Shown: positions 56,646 through 64,000 of the stretch, piece after piece
Layout: the number at the start of each line of letters is the position of its first letter
Numbering within the stretch: position 1 is the first letter of the stretch
From: Gigaspora rosea
Taxonomy: Eukaryota > Glomeromycota > Glomeromycetes > Diversisporales > Gigasporaceae
Assembly: GCA_003550325.1 (NCBI GenBank)
Contig: QKWP01000028.1
Location: 523,447 to 587,446, forward strand
DNA: 64,000 bases
Direction of reading: 5' to 3'
Notes under the pieces: model-generated
Told to the model about the DNA's origin: nothing
What the model saw: only the letters and a program-made list of their open reading frames with translations
Databases searched by the model: none
Position numbers and translations under genes: made by a program

Positions 56646-57835
56646 GACATGGAATCAGAAAATTTGGTTTTTTTTTATTGGACCTATCGGATAATTTCAG
56701 AAAATTAAGGTCATCATCAGGTAACACCGGAGAAAAAATAAATGGCAAAAATGGAATAATTGGCACAATAGGAATTTTTTTTTAAAAAAATTTTTTTGGA
56801 AAAATTTGGTCGGCGGGTTATGCAAAATGAAAAATCAACTTTGCATGGCCTAATATGTGACTTTATGATCAGTTTCATAAGCAATTTACATCTAAGAAAA
56901 GCAATTGACCAATTAAATACAATGATGATTTATAATTATTATTAGAGCTGCTACCCGCGTAAGGTTAACCTGTACGAGTCATTCAAACGAGTTATGCAGG
57001 TCATGTGTCAGAATCGAGCTAACCCGAGTCATACAAGTTAATAAAGTATCAAATAAATATTGACAAAAAAAAAGATACTATAAATTCGTATATATGTAGG
57101 ATTATTATTTTTTATCGTTATCCCAAATAAAGTGGGGTTTAAGTTAGGCAAGCATAATTAATAATGATAATACATGTGTATAAATAGTTAAAGTAGGTTT
57201 AAACCCCAATTTATATATGTTGCTTCAAAACAGTGCCAAGTTGATTTCAAAGCATGGATTAACGAGCTTAAGCAGGATAACATCCCCAATTTAATATATT
57301 GACATTACATGCGTATGTATATACGTACATTGTGATATGCCTGGGCCGATTATATTTTATCTTATTTTACTAGGGCAATTGCATGATATAGTTACTAAAA
57401 TTTCAAAAATAGAGCTTATTTATATTCTTATACTTTATAATTAATATTATGATAAATTAATTTTCAAGAGTTAAAACTTCATTTTATTATGGAACTAAAT
57501 GATATTATTGCATATTTTTTTTGCCATATTGTTGTGAAATAACAGGAATGGGAGTTTTTCGAGGATTGACCCGATTAAGCTTAATTTAGCCAAAAATCGT
57601 AATTTCATCCCCTCACGTTATTTCATGACAATACAGTGACTATTATTTGCACTATCAATTATTTTATTTTAGCTATGCTTCTACTATTTATTACCAATTA
57701 TAATTGTGCATAACATCGTAATATTATAGAATAGGTTTTAATTTTGGTAGAAATTATTTTGAAAATTAGAACTTAATAAGGAAATTTTGTAATAACTGTA
57801 TTTAGTAATAGTGATATGCGAAATTGATGTGCAAT
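56646..57835. other. Repeat-rich spacer before the retrotransposon
   Basis: 56,690-56,830 resembles, inverted, the sequence around 13,060-13,580. 56,945-57,050 has CGAGTCAT/ACGAGTTAT words in both orientations. 57,527-57,635 is a small inverted-repeat element (ATTGTTGTGAAATAAC ... GTTATTTCATGACAAT). No gene. Confidence 0.4.
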
Positions 57836-57837
57836 GA

Positions 57838-57985
57838 CACTCAACGATGCTTAGCGACGCTTAATGACGCTTAGCGACGCTTAACGACGCTTAGCGACGC
57901 TTAATGATGCTTAGCGACGCTTAATGACGCTTAGTGACGCTTAATGACGCTTAGCGACGCTTAACGACGCTTAGCGATGCTTAGC
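57838..57985 (+). repeat. Minisatellite of GACGCTTA(G/A)(C/T) units
   Basis: About fourteen head-to-tail 10-bp units, mostly alternating CGACGCTTAG and (C/T)GACGCTTAA. It stands out as GC-rich. It lies just upstream of TATATAAA (57,991), so it probably forms part of the U3 promoter of the gypsy LTR. Confidence 0.85.
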
Positions 57986-58334
57986 TCAATAGATATATAA
58001 ACCCACCTTAATTCCCTTAGTTTTAGACAGATCCAGACATTGTATTTTATCTTTACCTTTATATTAATTATCCTCCTCTCTTATTATTAATAAACTCTTG
58101 GGATTTCTAAGGAACAGACACCTTGGAATAGCCCTCTTGTTAAATTAATAAACTGTGTATTATCTCTTGTTGTTTTATACCGAACTGCCTCAGAGAAGTG
58201 TGTAGTTTCTTACAGACATAAAAGAAACTATACTTCCCTCTTGCACACCGCTTCACGCCCAAAGTAAGGGATCTCAGGAGCCGTGTGATTGTTACTCTAT
58301 TGGAATTAAAGAAGGCTTCCGGTACTGTAACATT

Positions 58335-58350
58335 TGGTGCCTTCTGGCGG
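58335..58350 (+). other. Primer-binding site of the gypsy element
   Basis: TGGTGCCTTCTGGCGG begins two bases after the LTR end CA. Its TGG start is the complement of a tRNA CCA end. Which tRNA primes cannot be decided here. Confidence 0.7.
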
Positions 58351-58637
58351 AAACCTATTTAAATTATTGAATATTATTAAAGAATTTGGAAATCTTATTA
58401 TTACTTTTGGCAGAAATTTAATTATTTTTTTTGGCTGTTACTAACCCTCTTGCTGTTGATTGCACTCTTATTATTCTCTTACAACTTACTTGGAATTTTC
58501 TTTTTGTTGGATACTAACTATTTACTATATTTAGGAGATTAAAATTTTGTTAACAACTTACTACTAACCTTTTATTTTGGAGGTATTTTATTATTCTTTT
58601 ATTAGTTTCCTTAAGACTTGGGAACTGCCTTTTCTAT
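58351..58637 (+). other. Leader between primer-binding site and Gag
   Basis: T-rich untranslated leader of 287 bases; no upstream frame of note. Confidence 0.5.
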
Positions 58638-61600
58638 ATGAATAGAGCGTATGAACTATACTTAGAACAAATTGAAGTACACGAAACAAGTCATCCTTCC
58701 TCACTTGCGGTAGACGTTTTGCAAGCCTACCATCCTGATTTATCCTGTACTATCTGTTACCCTGTTGCTAATTTATACCGTCCCTTTCGCCGATTCTGGG
58801 GAACGTATCGAGACAATTATTTTGCTACCCAATACTCACAAAAGACAAACGACTCTTACTGTATTTTAGTTGCTGCTACTGATTATAATACTGCTAGAGC
58901 TGCTGCTCGAGATATTGTTTTTAGTTGCCGCTATAACAACGACCTATTAGACCCAAAAGAAGTTATTGCTGGTCTACTCCTTGCACATACCCCCTATACT
59001 CTTGCACCTACCTTACCTCTTAATTTTGAAGCTACTCTACTTGATCTTCACATTGAGGACCTCTTACCTTCTACACCTGCTTCAACTCGACCAAGGACTG
59101 AAAACCTTCTATTCGATTTTCAAAATCAACTAGGAAGAACTGAATTAAATTTTGACGTTTCTCCACCCAGATCTATATTCACCTTAGGACCTGAACAATT
59201 AGCTGATACTGGTGTTGGTTCTTCCACTAATACTTATATACCAATCCCTCCAAGCCTTGCACTTCCTTCTTCACCTATCTCAGAAATTCCATATCATTAT
59301 ACTCGAGAAACTACTCCTCCTCCACGAAATCGCCTCTTTCGCTATTTACAACAAACCTTTTCTCCTGCTCGCACAACTGTTCCTCCATCTCCTCTTGTAA
59401 CTGAATATTACCCAACTGTTAATTTAGATATAAACGTTACCCCACGCCATACACCTCCATTACTTAATACTCCTCCTCTTAACGACCAAAATTTAATTGA
59501 CCCTCTCGACCATTATATTCAAAACCAAGACGCTACTATTGTTAGAGCTGACTCTCCTCCACAATTCGAGGAAATAAATTTACAACCTCTTGTTGAAGAA
59601 TTAAACCCTATCTTACCTCCTAACCAACCAGAAAACCTAATGGGTGATCAAGCTTTACAAGATGCTGCGCAAGCAATAACTGATCTTGCCAATGCCCTTG
59701 GACAAGGCTCTGAGAAAACTCTTATTACTGTTGCAGATTTTTACGGTGACGGAACCCAAGACCCTGCTGACTGGCTGAAGGAATTTCGAAGAGCCGCTAC
59801 TGCCAACCGATGGAGTGCTGAACGGAAACTTCAGCTTGCTCCTGTGTACCTTAAAGGTGTTGCTCTAGACTGGTATACTGCTTTAAACCCGGTACCCAAT
59901 GTTTTTAATGATAACAACAACCAGAACCGAAGTTTCCAGCATCTTTTTAAGACACGTTTCTATACTACTAAGCAAAAGGCCCTTTGGCAAAAACAACTTT
60001 TCGAAATTAAGCAAGGACCCACAGAAACGGTGGATGGATATGTCAACCGATTTCGTACATTGCAAACGAAAGTGGACCCAACCGGTGTTTTTCCCGCTGA
60101 TTTTGTTAAACAACTTTTTATCCAAGGCTTACGTTCTGAGTATGCAGTTAATGTTCAAGCTGCTATACCTAATACCCTGACCGATGCTATTGAAGTAGCC
60201 CTCCGCTGGGAAACTGGAAAATTAATGACTACCCCTACTACCAATACCGACCAAGCTATTCAACAACTTACAGACCAAATTGCTAAGCTTAGTATTAATT
60301 TAGCCCAGACACAGACCACACCTACCTCTTCTGTTAATTATGCTGACAACCGTGCCCAAACCCCTCGAATGAAAGAGCCTCCTATCTGCTATTATTGTGG
60401 ACGCACTGGACATTTTATTCGTGATTGCAATAGTAGAAAACAGGACCAACGACAAGGATCCAATTCTCGTCGTAATAATAATAACAATAACCGGAACAGA
60501 AATAACAACCAAAATAGGGACCGAAATGGTCGCTCTTCTGATCGCTATTCCAATAACAGAGACCGTTCTCGCAGTCGCAATAATTCTCGTCCTAGAAGCC
60601 AATCTAGAGATAATAATTATAGAAGCCGAAATAATGATAACTATCACTCTTACCAAAACTCCTCTAATCGATCTCCTTCGCCTTATCATCGAAGTGTTAA
60701 TTATCTTACACAAAATCAGACTCAGACACCCTCTCTTACTGCTAGCAAGTGGAAAACGCTACTCAATAATCCATCTATCCGAGGTGCCTTGGCTACTCAC
60801 CTGTATGAGGAAGCCAAAAATGCCAACCTTGTTCAAACCCCTGCGTATACTACACCTGTCAAATGTAATGTCTCTCTTCAGAATAAACCTTACCAAGCTA
60901 TTATTGATAGTGGTGCTTCAATCAGCATGATTGCTCACAAGGCAGTCAAAGAACTTGGATTGACTATTGAAAAGGCCTCTAACAGCCTTATTGTTCCTGC
61001 AGTTGGAACTTCCACTCGGCCTTTAGGGATTATAAAAGACCTGCCAATTGAAATTGATCACATTACTATCCCTCTTACTGTAGAAGTAGTAGACACTACT
61101 TCTTACTCTCTTCTATTAGGCAATGACTGGAATCAAAAAGTGGAAGCAAATTATAATTGGAAAAATGGTTGTTATACTTTTAAATGGGAAAACAAGAAAC
61201 ATACTATCCCTACTACTTATGAAAGTAACCAACCTCTACCCAGTCAACCCACTGTGACTGCACCAGATGAATTAGACCTTTATGAACCAGAATACTTATA
61301 CCCTCGAGAAGCTTATACTTTCGATCGAGAAGACTCAGACCAATCTCTTTCACTAGAAGAAAATGAATGGACCACTTATCATTCTCGCCGTAGAAACAGA
61401 AAAGCTCCTAAACAGCGTGTCTGTGGAAATTGTGGTTCTCCTGACCACCTCTTTGCAAATTGTCCTACCAACCAATGTAATCGATGCCAGGAATTTGGCC
61501 ACATCGCTGTTAAATGCCCTAAACAAGCCCCAAGACGTACCACCTGCCCTACTTGTCATGACTCCAACCACCTATATAGGGACTGCCCCAATAATGTCTG

Positions 61601-62714
61601 CAGAGGATGCAGTACGTTAGGACATATTGAAGCCTACTGTCCTCTTGCCACTTGGAAAAGACAAAATTTGGTTTACCAGTGTGGATGTACTCTTGATCAA
61701 GTTGATAGTAATCGCCTACCTAACCATAGCACTCGCCGTACCCACCATTGTTGTCAATGTAGAGTTCCTAACAGACCTGAAGTCCTTAGACTTCTTGAAG
61801 AGAAACTTGTTTGCCCTGGATGCTATTCTGACTTTCACTGTGCTCTAGACCGAGAAGACCCTAGGAGTATCCATTTCTTCACCCAAGGTGAAGGACGTGG
61901 AATGCTTGTTAATTGCAAAGTATGTAATAAAGCAGATACAAGACCTAGAATGTGTCAATTAGACAGTCTTCGGGAAGAATTATGGTTTTGTGAATTAGAA
62001 CACCTTTACGCATACAAGGCTAGCCAGGATATCCAGTATAATCCTAATTATAACCTCTGGACTCGAATCAAACGTTATACTGAATCAACAAAGAATGCCG
62101 GACACCAATATGAAATGAACCAGACCAGAATTTACCGACTTGCGAAGATTCTCTTGGATGAAAATGACCAGACCATTGCCCAGGCCCTAGAACCTCTAAC
62201 CTCTGACCGCATAACTCAACCCTGGAGCTATGAGGAAATGCAACTTATATTGCAAGCTGAATCAGACTTACTATCAGAAAATGATATTGACCCGCTACAA
62301 GCAATTTTAGATGAATCCTTCGACACTAGCCACCCAGACTATGACCAGAAGTATGCCCTCGCTGTACTTCGAAGAAACTTTACAGTTCCTGTTGACCTCT
62401 GTCAGGAATGTTTACATGTTAAACACCAAGAGGAATTGAATGCAAATCAAGGGTATTGTGATGATTGCAAACTTCCAGACCCAGAAATTTACTCTCCACC
62501 TGCTGAAGAAACAGTTAAGGAAATCGATGATGGTTCACAGTTTTATCAGCTTCAACAACAAGTACAACAACAGGATCAATTGATAAAACAATTACAAGCA
62601 AGAATTGAAACCTTGGAAACTACCAATGCTGCTTTATTATGCTTTTTCCGAGAAGAAGCCCAAAATGCCCACCATCGAGCTAATGCCTTGGATACACTTT
62701 GTCAAAATTTTTAG
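58638..62714 (+). CDS. gag: Gag-protease polyprotein with five CCHC zinc knuckles
   Basis: 1,358 aa, uninterrupted. Residues 1-350: an N-terminal region without recognised domain, proline-rich toward its end. About 360-540: retrotransposon Gag capsid (FYGDGTQDPADWLKEF, LKGVALDWYTAL, VDGYVNRFRTL). About 584: nucleocapsid knuckle CYYCGRTGHFIRDC, then an Arg/Asn/Ser-rich RNA-binding stretch. About 750-840: retropepsin with IIDSGAS active site and YSLLLGNDW. About 930-1010: four more knuckles (CGNCGSPDHLFANC, CNRCQEFGHIAVKC, CPTCHDSNHLYRDC, CRGCSTLGHIEAYC), then further CxxC pairs to about 1110. About 1298-1335: coiled coil rich in Gln. Knuckles after the protease are not part of the usual plan. 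Pol follows in the -1 frame. Confidence 0.9.
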   Translation: MNRAYELYLEQIEVHETSHPSSLAVDVLQAYHPDLSCTICYPVANLYRPFRRFWGTYRDNYFATQYSQKTNDSYCILVAATDYNTARAAARDIVFSCRYNNDLLDPKEVIAGLLLAHTPYTLAPTLPLNFEATLLDLHIEDLLPSTPASTRPRTENLLFDFQNQLGRTELNFDVSPPRSIFTLGPEQLADTGVGSSTNTYIPIPPSLALPSSPISEIPYHYTRETTPPPRNRLFRYLQQTFSPARTTVPPSPLVTEYYPTVNLDINVTPRHTPPLLNTPPLNDQNLIDPLDHYIQNQDATIVRADSPPQFEEINLQPLVEELNPILPPNQPENLMGDQALQDAAQAITDLANALGQGSEKTLITVADFYGDGTQDPADWLKEFRRAATANRWSAERKLQLAPVYLKGVALDWYTALNPVPNVFNDNNNQNRSFQHLFKTRFYTTKQKALWQKQLFEIKQGPTETVDGYVNRFRTLQTKVDPTGVFPADFVKQLFIQGLRSEYAVNVQAAIPNTLTDAIEVALRWETGKLMTTPTTNTDQAIQQLTDQIAKLSINLAQTQTTPTSSVNYADNRAQTPRMKEPPICYYCGRTGHFIRDCNSRKQDQRQGSNSRRNNNNNNRNRNNNQNRDRNGRSSDRYSNNRDRSRSRNNSRPRSQSRDNNYRSRNNDNYHSYQNSSNRSPSPYHRSVNYLTQNQTQTPSLTASKWKTLLNNPSIRGALATHLYEEAKNANLVQTPAYTTPVKCNVSLQNKPYQAIIDSGASISMIAHKAVKELGLTIEKASNSLIVPAVGTSTRPLGIIKDLPIEIDHITIPLTVEVVDTTSYSLLLGNDWNQKVEANYNWKNGCYTFKWENKKHTIPTTYESNQPLPSQPTVTAPDELDLYEPEYLYPREAYTFDREDSDQSLSLEENEWTTYHSRRRNRKAPKQRVCGNCGSPDHLFANCPTNQCNRCQEFGHIAVKCPKQAPRRTTCPTCHDSNHLYRDCPNNVCRGCSTLGHIEAYCPLATWKRQNLVYQCGCTLDQVDSNRLPNHSTRRTHHCCQCRVPNRPEVLRLLEEKLVCPGCYSDFHCALDREDPRSIHFFTQGEGRGMLVNCKVCNKADTRPRMCQLDSLREELWFCELEHLYAYKASQDIQYNPNYNLWTRIKRYTESTKNAGHQYEMNQTRIYRLAKILLDENDQTIAQALEPLTSDRITQPWSYEEMQLILQAESDLLSENDIDPLQAILDESFDTSHPDYDQKYALAVLRRNFTVPVDLCQECLHVKHQEELNANQGYCDDCKLPDPEIYSPPAEETVKEIDDGSQFYQLQQQVQQQDQLIKQLQARIETLETTNAALLCFFREEAQNAHHRANALDTLCQNF
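62705..62711 (+). promoter_or_regulatory. Gag-Pol -1 frameshift site A_AAT_TTT
   Basis: The Gag frame ends CAA AAT TTT TAG. The heptamer AAATTTT obeys X XXY YYZ and abuts the stop. Slipping back by one base continues into the Pol frame (AAA TTT TTA GAG), which is open from here. Confidence 0.7.
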
Positions 62715-64000
62715 AGAATCCTAGGCAGGATCATAAACTACCTGTCGACCCAGACCAGAACCTTATACCCAAATTTGTAAATATTATTACTCTTGAACAT
62801 GAAGAATATACCCTATCGACCCAGACTTCTTTAAATATTGGACCACTTAATAAAGAACAAGGCCTAGCTTTTCGGAAATTATTAGAAGAATTTGCAGACC
62901 TCTTTGCAAATGATATAACTGAGCTAGGACGAACCAACTTGGTTACTCACCGAATCTATACTGAGGATGTACACCCTATTCGTTCCCGGCCTTATTCTGT
63001 ACCTCCTAATGAACAAGAATTTATACGAGAAGAAATCCAAAGAATGTTAGAACATAAGCTCATTCAACCCTCTGATAGCCCTTGGACCTAACCTGTTGTT
63101 CTAGTAAAAAAGAAAAATGGCAAATTACGATTCTGTGTAGACTACAGAAAAGTAAATGCCGTTACCAAAAAGGATGCTTACCCTCTGCCTCGTATTGATG
63201 AAATGCTTAATGCCCTTACAGGATGCTCTTGGTTCTCTACTCTCGATCTTGCGAGTGGATATTGGCAAGTTGCCATGGACCCCCGTGACAAAGAGAAAAC
63301 TGCCTTTACTACACGATACAGAATTTATGAATTTAATGTAATGCCTTTTGGTCTTTGCAATGCTCCTGCAACTTTCCAAAGGCTGATGGATCGCGTATAT
63401 AAAGGAATTGCATGGAAATTTGTAGTTGTGTACTTAGACGATACAATTGTTTATTCAAGAACATTTGATGAACATTTAACCTATTTAAAAAGGGTATTTA
63501 ATAGAATTAGACAAGCAGGACTCAGACTTAATATAGCAAAGTGTACTTTCTGGATGCACCAACTACCATTTCTTGGACACTTAATCTCTGCTAACGGAAT
63601 CGCCCCTGACCCTCAAAAAGTAGAAGCTGTCCAACGGATTCAACCTCCTAAAACCTTACAGCCCTTCGATCTTTCCTTGGACTTGCGGGATACTATCGCC
63701 AATTTATTCAAAACTTTTCATCAATCGCCTGCCCTTTGAATTCTCTTCTACAAAAGAATGAACCCTATCACTGGCAAGACAAACAACAAAAAGCTTTTGA
63801 AGAATTAAAATCTAGACTCATCACTGCCCCTATATTAGCCTACTCCAATTTTAAAGAGACATTTATACTTGCTACCGATACTTCTTATAATGGCTTTGGT
63901 GCCACACTAAGCCAACTAGATAGGAATAGAAAAGAACACCCGATTGCCTATGCTAGTAAAAGTTTGCGAAAAGAAGAAATGAATTATGCAGCAACTGAAC
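62705..64000 (+). pseudogene. pol: Ty3/gypsy Pol: reverse transcriptase and start of RNase H, interrupted and incomplete
   Basis: The Pol frame begins at the slip site. Upstream linker to HRIYTEDVHPIRSRPYSVPP, then TAA at 63,089-63,091 directly before the first reverse transcriptase block (VVLVKKKNGKLRFCVDYRK). Catalytic blocks follow: STLDLASGYWQVAM, FGLCNAPATFQRLM and VVYLDDTIVYS (YLDD). Near 63,650 one A appears to be missing from a run; downstream the -1 frame carries the rest of the connection domain and the RNase H start (ATDTSYNGFGATLSQ). Two lesions, so this copy is probably not autonomous. The end lies outside the window. Confidence 0.85.

Larger units (their letters stand above)
57838..64000 (+). 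mobile_element. Ty3/gypsy LTR retrotransposon, 5' part, cut by window end
   Basis: A TATA box near 57,991, an LTR end at ...TACTGTAACA (58,332), a primer-binding site, a Gag-protease frame, then Pol (reverse transcriptase and the start of RNase H) run off the right edge. The start of the 5' LTR cannot be fixed because the 3' LTR is outside the window; 57,838 is only a working limit. Confidence 0.85.

Noticed and set aside
59883..61848. Several frames on both strands overlapping the gypsy Gag frame
   Set aside because: Shadows of the long intact 1,358-codon frame, without domains.

Overview
The window looks like AT-rich nuclear DNA of an early-diverging fungus, most likely an arbuscular mycorrhizal fungus (Glomeromycotina, Rhizophagus-like). 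Reasons: one intact nine-exon gene with short GT-AG introns, fungal telomere-type TTAGGG words scattered through repeats, dense hAT, Ty3/gypsy, foldback and SINE-like elements, and a RING protein and a tyrosine recombinase of a style I associate with Rhizophagus. The species is an inference.

Region by region. 1-16.8 kb has no convincing protein gene and is a nested repeat desert: foldback elements, non-autonomous hAT elements with 8-bp target duplications whose interiors are short inverted satellites, a pogo/Tc1-like MITE, and a field of GTATGGTA repeats. 16.8-19.0 kb (minus) is a complete aldehyde dehydrogenase, 496 aa, the only clear host gene. 20.2-27.6 kb is again repeats, including a full-length but broken hAT transposon (22,495-25,582) inside a foldback element. 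27.7-28.7 kb is a tRNA-headed SINE-like retroposon with a 13-bp target duplication. 57.8-64.0 kb is the 5' part of a Ty3/gypsy retrotransposon, cut by the window end.

The main feature is a 26.6-kb virus-like DNA transposon at 29,239-55,831. It has a 5-bp target duplication (AGGCT), AGT...ACT termini and two 1,772-bp terminal inverted repeats (TIRs). It encodes a family B DNA polymerase, a D5-like primase-helicase, an FtsK/HerA (A32-like) packaging ATPase, a retroviral-type integrase joined to a VSR-like nuclease, and a Crypton-like tyrosine recombinase. It also encodes a RING protein, several small zinc proteins, a coiled-coil membrane protein and, unexpectedly, a retroelement-type Gag and retropepsin with no reverse transcriptase. 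No double-jelly-roll capsid gene was recognised. Each TIR carries a zinc-protein gene, a divergent promoter and the first 46 codons of the gene pointing inward (polymerase on the left, primase on the right). The two replication genes therefore share a promoter and leader peptide.

How the genes could work together: primase-helicase and polymerase replicate the element, the recombinases insert it, and Gag, protease, ATPase and the membrane protein would form and fill a particle. This copy is decaying. Polymerase, integrase, Gag, coiled-coil protein, recombinase and RING gene carry internal stops or frameshifts, while the primase-helicase and ATPase are open. A single N beside a 678-bp exact-looking tandem copy (47,314-48,670) is probably an assembly join error.
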